Part shown: positions 1 to 9,181 of the stretch, piece by piece
Numbering within the stretch: the stretch's first letter is position 1
Layout of the letters: every line of letters begins with the position of its first letter
Source: Acidimicrobiaceae bacterium
GTDB lineage: Bacteria > Actinomycetota > Acidimicrobiia > Acidimicrobiales > RAAP-2
DNA: 34,836 nt
Assembly: GCA_003141815.1 (NCBI GenBank)
Contig: PLNQ01000064.1
Location: 1 to 34,836 of the forward strand
Reading direction: 5' to 3'
The notes under the pieces: model-generated
What the model was told of the DNA's origin: nothing
The model's database searches: none
What the model saw: the letters and a program-made list of their open reading frames with translations, nothing else
Translations under genes and position numbers: made by a program

Positions 1-20
1 AATGTCCCGACTCATCACAC

Positions 21-99
21 TGGTCGGGCTGGGGAGATTTGAACTCCCGATCTCTCGGCCCCCAGCCGAGCGCTCTAGACCAAACTAAGCCACAGCCCG
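21..99 (-). tRNA. tRNA-Pro (anticodon GGG)
   Basis: The minus strand folds into a full cloverleaf. The 7-bp acceptor stem is CGGGCTG/CAGCCCG. The D arm is GCTT/GAGC. The anticodon stem CTCGG/CCGAG encloses the loop CTGGGGG, giving anticodon GGG, which reads the proline codons CCC and CCU. The T arm is GGGAG/CTCCC with loop TTCAAAT. The discriminator base is A, and the CCA end is encoded at 21-23. A C at position 1 opposite G72 and an A at 73 fit bacterial tRNA-Pro. It is the last element of a minus-strand run behind thiO, thiS and a small gene, and it has its own -10 box. Confidence 0.95.
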
Positions 100-109
100 T
101 GAAGGAGCA

Positions 110-115
110 ATCCTA
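110..115 (-). promoter_or_regulatory. -10 box for tRNA-Pro
   Basis: TAGGAT on the minus strand ends 10 bases before the tRNA 5' end. That allows a transcript start a few bases upstream of the mature tRNA. I see no convincing -35 hexamer. The box lies just beyond the stop codon of the preceding small gene, so the tRNA could be made both from here and by read-through. Confidence 0.45.
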
Positions 116-126
116 CTCGGCCACTC

Positions 127-282
127 TTAGTTGCTCGGACGGTGTGCTCCGTGCGGTTGATCGGGATTCGTCAACCACGCGCGGGCTTCACAGAGGTACG
201 CGATGGTCTCCCCGGTGGCCTTGGCCTGGAGGGCTTCGAGTATTCGTTGGTCGAGTGCCGCCGTTAACTCCTCAACTGCCAT
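127..282 (-). CDS. Small hypothetical protein, 51 aa, downstream of thiS
   Basis: This is an ATG-started frame of 51 codons ending in TAA. A strong Shine-Dalgarno AAGGAG lies 5 bases before the ATG, and the gene begins 13 bases after the thiS stop, so it is very probably translated as the third gene of the thiO-thiS transcript. The product begins MAVEELTAAL. Its N-terminal two thirds look like a single amphipathic helix rich in Ala, Leu and Glu. It contains one Cys (residue 31) and a tail rich in Pro, His and Arg (residues 40-50). No signal peptide or membrane segment is visible. I do not recognise the family, and the position beside thiamine genes does not prove a thiamine role. Confidence 0.7.
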   Translation of the reverse strand: MAVEELTAALDQRILEALQAKATGETIAYLCEARAWLTNPDQPHGAHRPSN

Positions 283-295
283 TGTGACTCCTTAC

Positions 296-490
296 CTATC
301 CACCGGCCGCGGCCGTGACTATTTCGACGCTGCTCTCGTCCAGAACGATGGTTGACGACCACACCGATCGTCGCACGATCTCGCCGTCGAGCGCGACGGC
401 GATCCCGCGCGGCTCTATACCGAGTCGGGTCAACAGTGCGTCCACCGACTCGTCAAGAAAGTCATCGTCGCGGCCGTTGACGTGAATCAC
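296..490 (-). CDS. thiS: Sulfur carrier protein ThiS
   Basis: A 64-residue ubiquitin-like protein that ends in the diagnostic Gly-Gly (residues 63-64). In thiamine biosynthesis this C terminus is adenylated by ThiF and converted to a thiocarboxylate, which donates sulfur to the thiazole synthase ThiG. The start MIHVNGR and the internal IAVALDGEIV stretch fit the beta-grasp fold of the family, and the length is normal. The ATG overlaps the thiO stop by four bases (ATGA), so the two are translationally coupled. thiG, the usual next gene, is not in the window, because a small gene and a tRNA follow. Confidence 0.9.
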   Translation of the reverse strand: MIHVNGRDDDFLDESVDALLTRLGIEPRGIAVALDGEIVRRSVWSSTIVLDESSVEIVTAAAGG

Positions 491-1557
491 GTGAGGCCCT
501 CAGCGAAGGACTGGGCCTCACGGGCGGCGAGTGGCGCGAGGGTCACGCCGTGACGATAGTGACCCGACAACCACGCCCAGCGCTCATCCACGGTTTCGAC
601 GAAGGGCGCGAGGTCCTTACTCGCGGGACGAAGCCCTTGACGCGTCTCGACGATGGCCGCGCTCTCGAGCGACGGCACGAGATCTAACGCGTCACGAAGG
701 AGTCGCTGGAGTTCGCCCACTTCGACGACCAACTCCTCTTGTTCATCGGACGACGCGCCGAGCACGCAGTAACCGCCCGGTCGGCTGACCATGTAGAGGG
801 AGCGACCACGGACGATGGCGCGCAACGTGGGCAGCGAGGAGCGATCGACACCCTGGACGCGCACGGTCATGCCCCTCACGGGGCGCACGACGTTCGCGAC
901 CCTGTCGGCCACGCCTTGTGGCAGCGCTCGAGCGCCCGTGGCGAGAATGCCCACGTCCCCGCGAAAGGTCTGGTCGGCGGTGGTGACCTCGACGTGATCA
1001 CCATCGGTGGTTGCGGTGAGTACCTGTTGACGCACCACCTTCACGCCCAGCGACGCGTTGGCCTTAGAGAGGAGATCGATGGCTTGGTCGGGGTCGAGCC
1101 ACGCGTCGCCTTCAAGCAATAGACCCTCGTACACGCGTGGTGAGACGTCGTCAAAGAGCGCCTCGTGATCGTCACGAGTGACGAGCTGGGGCTCAACGCC
1201 GAAACGCTGGGCGACGAGCGCGAACTGGTCAACGAGACGGCGATCGCTGGCGTCGTAGCCGACGAGCAACGTGCCGGTCTCGAAGACGTCGAGTGCGTCA
1301 CCTATGAGGTCGAATACATCGCGCGCGACGTCGCGCCACGCGGCCAGAGCGCCGCGCTGTAACGCGAAGTTCTCTTCCTCACCGGGTGATACTTCGGCAC
1401 TTGGCGCGATCATTCCCGCTGCGGCCCACGTCGCCCCGGAACCCGGCGCCGGGTCAAAGAGGGTGACCCGCCAACCCGTTCGGGCGAGGCGAAACGCGCT
1501 GGTCGTGCCAATGACGCCGGCCCCGACGATGAGTACGTCACCCTTAGTCGAAGTCAC
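487..1557 (-). CDS. thiO: Glycine oxidase ThiO
   Basis: A 356-residue FAD-dependent amine oxidase of the DAO family. ThiO oxidises glycine to dehydroglycine (iminoacetate), which ThiG uses to build the thiazole ring of thiamine. The FAD dinucleotide-binding motif GAGVIG is at residues 12-17, followed by FDPAPGSGATWAAAGMIAP, typical of ThiO. The C-terminal GHYRHGVTLAP stretch is the substrate- and FAD-proximal signature of the family. Length is normal. The chosen start is the GTG at 1557, because a TANNNT box sits exactly 6 bases before it, consistent with a leaderless message. thiS follows with an ATGA overlap. I see no TPP riboswitch in the 80 bases shared with gltB. Confidence 0.9.
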   Translation of the reverse strand: MTSTKGDVLIVGAGVIGTTSAFRLARTGWRVTLFDPAPGSGATWAAAGMIAPSAEVSPGEEENFALQRGALAAWRDVARDVFDLIGDALDVFETGTLLVGYDASDRRLVDQFALVAQRFGVEPQLVTRDDHEALFDDVSPRVYEGLLLEGDAWLDPDQAIDLLSKANASLGVKVVRQQVLTATTDGDHVEVTTADQTFRGDVGILATGARALPQGVADRVANVVRPVRGMTVRVQGVDRSSLPTLRAIVRGRSLYMVSRPGGYCVLGASSDEQEELVVEVGELQRLLRDALDLVPSLESAAIVETRQGLRPASKDLAPFVETVDERWAWLSGHYRHGVTLAPLAAREAQSFAEGLT

Positions 1558-1563
1558 GGCACC

Positions 1564-1569
1564 AGCGTA
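1564..1569 (-). promoter_or_regulatory. -10 box of thiO (leaderless type)
   Basis: TACGCT on the minus strand is followed by exactly 6 bases and then the GTG of thiO. The predicted transcript start falls on the start codon, and there is no Shine-Dalgarno. Confidence 0.5.
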
Positions 1570-1576
1570 GGGGGCA

Positions 1577-1590
1577 GGGCAAGTATGCCC
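1577..1590. promoter_or_regulatory. 14-bp inverted repeat in the thiO/gltB divergent promoter
   Basis: GGGCA-AGTA-TGCCC is a perfect 5-bp inverted repeat centred about 17 bases upstream of the gltB -10 box, and close behind the thiO -10 box. It overlaps the place where a -35 element would be. That suits a repressor or activator site controlling glutamate synthase, but no regulator is named by the sequence. Confidence 0.3.
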
Positions 1591-1596
1591 ATTCGG

Positions 1597-1602
1597 TATA
1601 GT
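1597..1602 (+). promoter_or_regulatory. -10 box of gltB
   Basis: TATAGT is a near-consensus -10 hexamer. It predicts a transcript start near 1609 and a leader of about 28 bases with AGGA at 1625-1628 before the ATG at 1637. A start at the upstream GTG (1601) would lie inside the -10 box, which argues against it. Confidence 0.5.
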
Positions 1603-1636
1603 GAGTGCGGGTCAGCGTTGCCCCAGGACAACCGCC

Positions 1637-4600
1637 ATGACCAGAAACCTTTACGACCCCACTTTCGAACACGACGCCTGCGGCGTGGGCATGGTCGCGG
1701 ACCTCACCGGCCTGGCGACCAACGCAACGGTGCGCGACGCGCTGACGATCCTTGAGAATCTCGAGCACCGCGGCGCGACAGGCTCCGACGTCGACTCCGG
1801 CGACGGCGCGGGAATCCTCATCCAAATGCCCGACGAGTTCATTCGGTGCGTCTTCGGTGACGAGGTCCCCGCGAAGGGCCACTACGGAGTGGCGAACTGG
1901 ATGGTGGCCCCAGCGCTGGACCTCACCCTCGTGAAGGAGACGGTCCAGTTCGCCCTTTCGCGCGTCGGCCTCACGTCGGGGGCCTGGCGCGAGGTGCCGG
2001 TCGATTCGTCGATTCTCGGACCCACGTCGAAAGCGTCCGAACCACGATTCTTCCAGCAGCTCATCGTGCGAGCGGACAGTGAAGAGACGGCTCCCTTGGA
2101 GCGCGCGCTGTATTGCGCTCGAAAGGTAATCGAGCACACGATGGACGTCTACGCGTCGTCGTTCTCATCCCAAATACTCATCTACAAGGGTATGCTGACT
2201 TCGCCCCAGCTGCGTCTCTACTTCAAGGACCTCACTGACGAACGACTGACCTCGGCGATTGCGGTGGTGCACAGTCGCTTCTCCACCAACGTGTTACCTC
2301 GCTGGGACCTGGCTCAGCCTTTTCGCTTCATCGCTCACAACGGTGAGATCAACACCGTACGTGGCAACCGAAACTGGATGACCGCTCGGGAGACCACACT
2401 CGAGAGTGACGCGTTGCCAATGGCGGTCAATGAACTCACGCCGATCATCACGCCCAACATGAGTGACTCGGCGAGCTTCGATGAGGTCGTCGAACTCCTG
2501 GTGCACGCCGGGCGCTCTCTACCGCACGCCGTGTTGATGATGATTCCCGAGGCCTGGGAGCGCTCGACCACTATGAGTCCGAGCCGTCGAGCGTTCTATC
2601 GTTACCACGCGGGTCTGATGGAGCCGTGGGACGGACCAGCGTCGGTGACCTTCTGCGACGGGACCGTCGCGGGGGCCGTGCTCGACCGCAACGGACTTCG
2701 TCCGGCGCGTTACTGGGTCACGAAGGATCAGCGCGTCATTTTCGCGAGCGAAGTCGGCGTCTTGCCGATTGACCCCTCGAACATCGAACGTAAAGGACGC
2801 TTGCAGCCCGGCCGGGTCTTTCTCGTCGACGTTGCGCAGGGACGGATCATCGAAGACGAAGAACTCAAAGAGACCCTGGCCTCGAGGGCGCCCTACGCGG
2901 AGTGGCTCGATCGCCACCAAATCTCCTTGGACGAGATCGAGACTACGTCGTCACTCGCGCCCGAGTACCTCTCCATCGTTCGCCAACAGGAGAGTTTCGG
3001 CTACAGCGAAGAGGACCTGCGCCTCATCATCCGCCATATGGCCCAAGTGGGAGAAGAGCCCATTGGTTCGATGGGCTCGGACACCACGTTGCCCGTGCTC
3101 TCGAAGTTGCCGCGATCGATCTTTGACTACTTCACGCAGCTCTTCGCCCAGGTAACGAACCCACCTCTCGACGCGATTCGTGAAGAGCTCGTCACGTCGA
3201 CGCGCGTGGTCATTGGCGGCGAGGAGAACCTTCTTCGAGAGAGTGAAGAGCACTGCCAGCAGATCGTGTTGGCGTCACCGGTACTGAGCGTCAACGAACT
3301 CCAGAAGATCCGCTACATCAACGAACAGGCCGGCGTCGAAGGTTTTCGCACGACGGCCATCGACGGACTCTTCCTCGCGCACGGTGACGACAACGCAGCC
3401 AATCGGTTGGCGAGTGCCCTCGACGACGTCACCAACCAAGTCGTCGAGCAGGTTCGCTCGGGGGTCAACATCGTCATTCTGAGTGACCGTGGAACGTCGA
3501 TAACGCACGCCGCCATCCCGAGTCTCCTCCTGACCTCGGCGGTCCACCACCGCCTGGTCGCTGAGCACTTACGGACCAACGCCGCCCTCATCATTGAGGC
3601 TGGCGACGTTCGAGAAGTGCACCACCTAGCGCTCTTGCTCGGCTTTGGGGCCTCGGCCGTCTGTCCGTACCTGGCCTACGAGTCGATCGACGCGCTGATC
3701 GAAGAGGGCGAACTCAGTGAACTGACCGCCATGGACGCGCGCTACAAGTACGGCAAGACCCTCAACAAGGGCGTCGTGAAGGTCATGTCCAAGATGGGCG
3801 TTTCGACCGTCGCGAGCTACGTCGGCTCTCAACTCTTCGAACCGGTGGGACTTTCCGACGACGTCTTGAACCGCTACTTCCCGGGCTTTCACTCGCGTCT
3901 AGGTGGCGTGACGCTCGAGCATCTCGCCAACGACGTGCTGCGCTGGCATACCAGCGCCTTCGAGCCCGAGGTGGGCGAGCGCGTCGAGATCACCAATCGT
4001 GGCGAGTATCAGTGGCGCCCCGAGGGCGAACTGCACCTCTTCAATCCGCGGACGGTCCAGAAGCTCCAACACGCCACGCGCGAGAAACGCTTCGACCTCT
4101 TCAAGGAGTACACGACGCTCGTGGACGAACAGAGCGAAGGGAAACTGACCCTGCGCTCCTTGTTGTCGCTGGTCCCGAGCGCGTCCCCGCTTCCCCTCGA
4201 CGAAGTCGAGAGCGTGGCGTCCATCGTGAAGCGATTCAGCAGTGGCGCGATGTCCTACGGATCGATCTCCGAAGAGGCACACACGACACTCGCCGTGGCG
4301 ATGAACCGCCTCGGCGCGAAGTCCAACACCGGCGAGGGGGGAGAGGACGAAGAGCGTTTCGACACGTCCGACCCGCAGTACAACACGCGTTCGGCCATCA
4401 AGCAGGTCGCGTCGGGACGCTTTGGGGTGACGAGCCAGTTCCTGGTGAACGCCGACGACCTGCAGATCAAGATGGCGCAGGGCGCCAAGCCCGGCGAGGG
4501 CGGCCAGCTCCCCGGCACCAAGGTCTACCCGTGGATCGCCAAGACGCGTCACTCGACCCCCGGCGTGGGCCTTATCTCGCCACCGCCGCACCACGACATC

Positions 4601-6085
4601 TACTCCATTGAAGACCTCGCACAACTCATCTACGACCTCAAGTGCGCTAACGACCAGGCCCGCGTGCACGTGAAGCTCGTCAGTGAGCAAGGGGTGGGCA
4701 CAATCGCGGCGGGCGTCGCGAAGGCGCACGCCGACGTTATCTTGATCTCGGGCCACGACGGCGGGACCGGTGCGGCCCCCCTGACGTCGCTCAAGCACGC
4801 CGGTACACCGTGGGAGTTGGGCCTGGCCGAGGCGCACCAGACCCTCGCCGCCAACGGACTTCGTAGCCGCGTCACGCTCCAGACCGACGGACAGCTCAAA
4901 ACCGGGCGTGACGTCATCATGGCGGCCCTCCTCGGTGCCGAGGAGTTCGGCTTCGCCACCGCGCCACTGGTCGTGGCGGGATGCGTAATGATGCGCGTCT
5001 GTCACCTCGACACCTGTCCGGTCGGCATTGCGACCCAGAATCCCAAGTTGCGTGAACGCTTCAGGGGCAAGCCCGAGTTCGTCGAGAACTTCTTCGAGTT
5101 CATTGCGCAAGAGGTCCGCGAGTACCTGGCGCTTCTCGGCGCGCGCACCATCGACGAAGTGATCGGTGACGCGTCGAAGTTGAAGTTCAACGAACTGGGC
5201 GATCCGACGAACGACCTCGATCTCTCGGCTCTGTTGTCGGTGGTGGCGCCCGATCAACGTCGTCAGAGCGTGAAACAAGACCACGGGCTCGACGGCGCAC
5301 TCGACTGGGTGTTCCTCTCCGACGCAGTTACCGCGGCGGCGAACGGCTCGTCATTCCACTACGCCACCGACGTTCGCAACGTAAATCGTGCGGTGGGGAC
5401 ATTGACGGGAAGCGCCGTGACGCGCGCGCTGGGACTGCGAACTCTTCGTGACGATCACATTCAGATCGACCTACGCGGATCGGCTGGTCAGAGTCTCGGC
5501 GCGTTCATGCCCGCAGGTCTCACGATTCGCCTGAGCGGCGACACGAACGACTACGCCGGTAAGGGTCTGTCGGGCGGACGCATCGTGATCCGCCCCGACG
5601 CGTCGGCCACGTTCGCGAGCGACGAGAACATCATCGCGGGCAACGTCATTGGCTACGGCGCGACGAGTGGCGAGATCTTCATCAGTGGCATCGTGGGCGA
5701 ACGCTGCGCGGTGCGCAACTCGGGCGCCACGATCGTCGTCGAGGGCACGGGTGACCACGCCTGTGAGTACATGACCGGTGGTGTCGTCGTGATACTCGGT
5801 AATGTCGGGCGCAACCTCGCGGCCGGCATGTCGGGCGGCACGCTTTACCTCTACGACCCCGACGTCACGGTGCACGATCACCTCAGTGCCGGGGTCTACG
5901 AGATCGATCTGCTCGAGAGCGAGGACGACGAGAGACTCTTCGCACTCCTCGAACGATTCCGTGACGAGACCGGGTCGAAGAGGGCCGATCGACTACTGAA
6001 GAATTGGCGAAGCGAGCGGATGAACTTCATCCGACTCGAGACCTCGGAGTACCAACGGATTCGGGACGAGGTCAAAGGTGGGTAA
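1637..6085 (+). CDS. gltB: Glutamate synthase [NADPH] large subunit GltB
   Basis: The large subunit of GOGAT, 1482 residues, which transfers the amide of glutamine to 2-oxoglutarate to make two glutamates. The ATG at 1637 gives a short propeptide MTRNLYDPTFEHDA before Cys15, the N-terminal nucleophile of the class II glutaminase domain (CGVG). The glutaminase domain fills about residues 15-430. A central linker domain follows, then the FMN-binding synthase domain (about 820-1200). That domain contains the 3Fe-4S ligands Cys1116, Cys1122 and Cys1127 in a CX5CX4C pattern. The C terminus is the Gly-rich beta-helix domain with repeated GxxGG turns. Length fits bacterial GltB. The frame is also open upstream to a GTG at 1601, but that codon overlaps the promoter. 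gltD overlaps the end by 8 bases. Confidence 0.97.
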   Translation: MTRNLYDPTFEHDACGVGMVADLTGLATNATVRDALTILENLEHRGATGSDVDSGDGAGILIQMPDEFIRCVFGDEVPAKGHYGVANWMVAPALDLTLVKETVQFALSRVGLTSGAWREVPVDSSILGPTSKASEPRFFQQLIVRADSEETAPLERALYCARKVIEHTMDVYASSFSSQILIYKGMLTSPQLRLYFKDLTDERLTSAIAVVHSRFSTNVLPRWDLAQPFRFIAHNGEINTVRGNRNWMTARETTLESDALPMAVNELTPIITPNMSDSASFDEVVELLVHAGRSLPHAVLMMIPEAWERSTTMSPSRRAFYRYHAGLMEPWDGPASVTFCDGTVAGAVLDRNGLRPARYWVTKDQRVIFASEVGVLPIDPSNIERKGRLQPGRVFLVDVAQGRIIEDEELKETLASRAPYAEWLDRHQISLDEIETTSSLAPEYLSIVRQQESFGYSEEDLRLIIRHMAQVGEEPIGSMGSDTTLPVLSKLPRSIFDYFTQLFAQVTNPPLDAIREELVTSTRVVIGGEENLLRESEEHCQQIVLASPVLSVNELQKIRYINEQAGVEGFRTTAIDGLFLAHGDDNAANRLASALDDVTNQVVEQVRSGVNIVILSDRGTSITHAAIPSLLLTSAVHHRLVAEHLRTNAALIIEAGDVREVHHLALLLGFGASAVCPYLAYESIDALIEEGELSELTAMDARYKYGKTLNKGVVKVMSKMGVSTVASYVGSQLFEPVGLSDDVLNRYFPGFHSRLGGVTLEHLANDVLRWHTSAFEPEVGERVEITNRGEYQWRPEGELHLFNPRTVQKLQHATREKRFDLFKEYTTLVDEQSEGKLTLRSLLSLVPSASPLPLDEVESVASIVKRFSSGAMSYGSISEEAHTTLAVAMNRLGAKSNTGEGGEDEERFDTSDPQYNTRSAIKQVASGRFGVTSQFLVNADDLQIKMAQGAKPGEGGQLPGTKVYPWIAKTRHSTPGVGLISPPPHHDIYSIEDLAQLIYDLKCANDQARVHVKLVSEQGVGTIAAGVAKAHADVILISGHDGGTGAAPLTSLKHAGTPWELGLAEAHQTLAANGLRSRVTLQTDGQLKTGRDVIMAALLGAEEFGFATAPLVVAGCVMMRVCHLDTCPVGIATQNPKLRERFRGKPEFVENFFEFIAQEVREYLALLGARTIDEVIGDASKLKFNELGDPTNDLDLSALLSVVAPDQRRQSVKQDHGLDGALDWVFLSDAVTAAANGSSFHYATDVRNVNRAVGTLTGSAVTRALGLRTLRDDHIQIDLRGSAGQSLGAFMPAGLTIRLSGDTNDYAGKGLSGGRIVIRPDASATFASDENIIAGNVIGYGATSGEIFISGIVGERCAVRNSGATIVVEGTGDHACEYMTGGVVVILGNVGRNLAAGMSGGTLYLYDPDVTVHDHLSAGVYEIDLLESEDDERLFALLERFRDETGSKRADRLLKNWRSERMNFIRLETSEYQRIRDEVKGG

Positions 6086-7508
6086 GGTCACCGGTTTTCT
6101 CGACTTCGAGCGACGCGGACCGCAGTACCGACCAGTGCCGGTGCGCCTTCGTGACTGGCACGAGGTGTACCAGGCCCAGAGCGACGAAGAGATCGCGCAC
6201 CAGGGCGCTCGCTGCATGGACTGCGGCATCCCCTTTTGCATGCAGGGCTGTCCCTTGGGCAATCGAATCCCCGTCTTCAACGATCGCGTGTACCACTACC
6301 AGTGGGCGCAAGCGGCCGACCAACTCTTCAGCACGAACAACTTTCCCGAATTCACTGGTCGACTCTGTCCGGCGCCCTGTGAGTCGGCGTGCGTGCTCGG
6401 TATCACGAGTGATCCCGTCACGATCGAGCGCCTCGAGTACGAAGTGGCTGAACACGCGTTCGCGAACGATGTTCCCGTGTCACGTCCGACGCCGCCCGAG
6501 AGCGGACGACGAGTGGCGGTCGTGGGATCTGGTCCGGCCGGCCTCGCGGCGGCGGCGCAGCTACGAAGCGTCGGACACGCCGTCAGCGTCTTCGAGCGGA
6601 GTGACGCCATCGGGGGACTCCTTCGCTACGGCATACCCGAGTTCAAGATGGAGAAGTCGGTGATCGATCGCCGCCTCGACGTCATGGCCGTCGACGGCGT
6701 CGAATTCTTCACGGGCGTGACGATCGGGACCGAGGGTACGCCCCTCGAAGCGTTGCAAGAGGAGTTTGACGCCATCTTGCTCGCCATTGGTTCGACGATC
6801 CCGCGTCTCATTCCCGTGCCGGGCGCCACACTCGAAGGGGTCTATCCGGCCATGACCTACCTCGAAGCCTCCAATCGTGCCGTCAACGCGGACACCACCT
6901 CAGTGATCAACGCGAAGGGCCTGCACGTCGTCATCCTCGGCGGCGGCGACACGGGCGCCGACTGTCTCGGTACCGTGCATCGCCAAGGCGCCGCGTCCGT
7001 CACCCAGATCGAGATCATGGACCGCCCGCCCGACGAGCGCCCCTCGGACCAGCCCTGGCCAACCATGGCGCGGCTCTTCAAGACCACCTCGGCCCACGAC
7101 GAGGGCGGCGAACGTCGCTTCTCCACCGAGACGCTCGAGTTCCGCGGCGAGTCACGCGTATCGTCGCTCGTGGTACAGGACCACGTGACCAACGAAGACG
7201 TCATCATTCCCGCCGACCTCGTCTTGATCGCGGCGGGCTTCGTCGGTCCTGAACTCGACGACCTCGGACTGAACGCTGAGCAGTTTCTCAGCCCACGCCA
7301 GACCTTGGCCGTCGACGCCAGCTGGCGCATCACGAACGCGCAGGGTGCGAGTCCGGTCTTTGCCTGCGGAGACGCGGTGCGAGGTCAGAGCTTGATCGTG
7401 TGGGCCATCGCCGAAGGTCGAAGTGCCGCGTCCTCGATCGACGCGTTCCTCTCGGGCCACGACAGTGCCCTCCCCGCGCCCGTCGAGCCCTACAGTCTCT
7501 CCTGGTAG
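6078..7508 (+). CDS. gltD: Glutamate synthase [NADPH] small subunit GltD
   Basis: A 476-residue flavoprotein that passes electrons from NADPH through FAD and two 4Fe-4S clusters to GltB. The N-terminal cluster region has Cys46, Cys49, Cys54 and Cys58 (CMDCGIPFCMQGC), with a second Cys group in CPAPCESAC about 40 residues later. The FAD-binding GSGPAG motif follows in VAVVGSGPAGLAAAAQL. A second nucleotide-binding motif, GGGDTG, binds NADPH. The C-terminal FACGDAVRGQSLIVWAIAEGR segment is characteristic of the family. The GTG start lies 8 bases inside gltB, so the subunits are co-translated. Length is typical. Confidence 0.96.
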   Translation: MGKVTGFLDFERRGPQYRPVPVRLRDWHEVYQAQSDEEIAHQGARCMDCGIPFCMQGCPLGNRIPVFNDRVYHYQWAQAADQLFSTNNFPEFTGRLCPAPCESACVLGITSDPVTIERLEYEVAEHAFANDVPVSRPTPPESGRRVAVVGSGPAGLAAAAQLRSVGHAVSVFERSDAIGGLLRYGIPEFKMEKSVIDRRLDVMAVDGVEFFTGVTIGTEGTPLEALQEEFDAILLAIGSTIPRLIPVPGATLEGVYPAMTYLEASNRAVNADTTSVINAKGLHVVILGGGDTGADCLGTVHRQGAASVTQIEIMDRPPDERPSDQPWPTMARLFKTTSAHDEGGERRFSTETLEFRGESRVSSLVVQDHVTNEDVIIPADLVLIAAGFVGPELDDLGLNAEQFLSPRQTLAVDASWRITNAQGASPVFACGDAVRGQSLIVWAIAEGRSAASSIDAFLSGHDSALPAPVEPYSLSW

Positions 7509-7532
7509 TCACGAGACCAGTCGTCGTTTTGT

Positions 7533-7538
7533 AGCATC
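7533..7538 (+). promoter_or_regulatory. -10 box of the acyl-CoA ligase gene
   Basis: TAGCAT lies 26 bases before the ATG. It predicts a leader of roughly 20 bases that contains the purine-rich Shine-Dalgarno GAGGGG at 7555-7560. No clear -35 is seen. Confidence 0.4.
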
Positions 7539-7564
7539 GAGCCAACAGTGTTTCGAGGGGGACC

Positions 7565-9181
7565 ATGAAGAGCACGATGCAAGAGGCGCCGCTGTTGATT
7601 AGTGGCATCCTTCGTCACGGTGAGTACGTCTACGCGGACAAGAAGGTATTTACCGTGACGCCCGACGGGGTGGACGAAGCGACGTTCTTCCAGATCGCCC
7701 AGCGTGCGCAGCAGCTTGCGGCGGCCCTGACGAAGTTAGGCGTCAAACGCGGGGACCGCGTCGCGACGTTCATGTGGAACAACCAGGCGCACATGGAGGC
7801 TTACCTCGCCATCCCGTCCATGGGCGCAGTGTTACACACCTTGAACATTCGACTCTTCCCCGAGCAGCTCGTTTACATCATCAACCACGCCGAGGACGAG
7901 ATCATCATCGTGGACGCCTCCCTCGCCGGAGTGTTCGCGCGGGTGCGTGATCAGATTCCCCTCGTCAGGACCATCATCGTGAACGGACTCGAGACGACGG
8001 GTGTGCTCGGCGAGACGCTGGACTACGACACGCTCGTGACCGCCGAGCGCGCCAGCTTCGAATGGCCGGCACTCGACGAACGTGACGCCGCGATCATGTG
8101 TTACACCTCGGGCACTACCGGTAATCCCAAGGGTGTCGTGTACTCGCACCGTTCGACTTGGCTGCACTCCATGGCCTCGATGACCGCCAACTCGGTGGGT
8201 CTGTGCGAGAAGGACCGAAGCCTCTTGATCGTGCCCATGTTTCACGTCAACGCCTGGGGCTCGGTCTACACGTCGTTCTTCGCGGGTGTGGAACTCATCC
8301 TGCCCCAGATGTTCCTTCAGGGCGCGCCGATCATCAAGATGATCAGAGAACTGCGGCCCACTATTTCCCTCGGGGTGCCAACGATCTGGAACGACGTGTT
8401 GCGCGTGGCGGAAACGACGCCCGAGACGGACCTGTCGAGCCTTCGGTGCATCCTGGCCGGTGGTTCGGCCGTGCCGCGCTCGATGATTGAGTCCTTTCGC
8501 GACCTCTACGGCATCAACGTGCTCCAAGGTTGGGGTATGACCGAGACCAGCCCATTGGCCGCGGTGTCGATTCCCCCCACGGGCACGCCGCCCGAACTCG
8601 AGATCGACTACCGCGTGAAGGCCGGGCGAATCGTGGCCGGCGTGGAAGTGCGCCTCACCGACGACGACGGTACGGTGCTCCCACGTGACGGCAAGACCGT
8701 CGGTGAGTTCGAGATTCGCGGCCCGTGGATCGCTGGTTCGTACTTTGGCGTGGACGATCCCGACAAGTTCCGCGACGGATGGTTGCGCACCGGCGACATC
8801 GGCACCCTTGACGAAGAAGGCTTCATGGTGGTCAGCGATCGAACGAAGGACGTCATCAAGTCCGGTGGCGAGTGGATAAGTTCGGTCGATCTCGAGGTCA
8901 CCATGATGGCCCACCCGGCCGTCTTCGAAGCCGCAGTCATCGCGGTGCCCGACGACAAGTGGCAAGAACGTCCGCTCTGTTGTGTGGTGTTGAAACCCGA
9001 CGCCACGGTGAGTGCGCAAGAACTCAAAGCGTTCCTCGCCGAGCGTGTAGCGAAGTGGTGGCTACCCGAACGTTGGACCTTCATCGAGAGCGTACCCAAG
9101 ACCAGCGTGGGCAAGTTTGACAAGAAGGTACTGCGCGCGCAGAACGCCGAGGGCCTTCTTGACGTCGTGACCGTCGACTAA
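7565..9181 (+). CDS. Fatty-acid/medium-chain acyl-CoA ligase (AMP-forming, FadD/AlkK type)
   Basis: A 538-residue member of the adenylate-forming superfamily that activates a carboxylic acid with ATP and CoA. The P-loop-like signature [11 protein letters not shown] begins at residue 180. GWGMTETSP (motif II), the hinge region [20 protein letters not shown] and the C-terminal catalytic Lys in [11 protein letters not shown] are all present, so the enzyme looks active. The opening [19 protein letters not shown] resembles AlkK-type medium/long-chain ligases. The exact acid cannot be read from sequence. The start is supported by GAGGGG just upstream. A small gene begins on the last base of the stop codon (TAATG). 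Confidence 0.88.
   Translation: MKSTMQEAPLLISGILRHGEYVYADKKVFTVTPDGVDEATFFQIAQRAQQLAAALTKLGVKRGDRVATFMWNNQAHMEAYLAIPSMGAVLHTLNIRLFPEQLVYIINHAEDEIIIVDASLAGVFARVRDQIPLVRTIIVNGLETTGVLGETLDYDTLVTAERASFEWPALDERDAAIMCYTSGTTGNPKGVVYSHRSTWLHSMASMTANSVGLCEKDRSLLIVPMFHVNAWGSVYTSFFAGVELILPQMFLQGAPIIKMIRELRPTISLGVPTIWNDVLRVAETTPETDLSSLRCILAGGSAVPRSMIESFRDLYGINVLQGWGMTETSPLAAVSIPPTGTPPELEIDYRVKAGRIVAGVEVRLTDDDGTVLPRDGKTVGEFEIRGPWIAGSYFGVDDPDKFRDGWLRTGDIGTLDEEGFMVVSDRTKDVIKSGGEWISSVDLEVTMMAHPAVFEAAVIAVPDDKWQERPLCCVVLKPDATVSAQELKAFLAERVAKWWLPERWTFIESVPKTSVGKFDKKVLRAQNAEGLLDVVTVD

Noticed and set aside
39..287. Plus-strand open frame of 82 codons over the tRNA region
   Set aside because: It runs antisense through tRNA-Pro and through the well-supported 51-aa minus-strand gene, has no ribosome site, and has no protein-like character.
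1601..1636. GTG start for GltB at 1601
   Set aside because: This GTG overlaps the TATAGT promoter box. The ATG at 1637 gives a normal short propeptide before the catalytic Cys and has AGGA upstream.
1558..1636. TPP riboswitch upstream of thiO
   Set aside because: The gap is only about 80 bases, is shared with the gltB promoter, and shows neither the CTGAGA-type thi-box nor the required fold.
3899..5284. Minus-strand open frame of 461 codons inside gltB
   Set aside because: gltB is intact and conserved throughout. The antisense frame is rich in Arg, His, Val and Asp from high-GC codon bias and shows no recognisable domain.
7511..7530. Intrinsic terminator after gltD
   Set aside because: Only a 4-bp stem (ACGA/TCGT) before TTTT is possible, which is too weak to call.
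7832..9019. Minus-strand open frame of 395 codons inside the acyl-CoA ligase gene
   Set aside because: Codon-bias shadow of a gene with all catalytic motifs intact.
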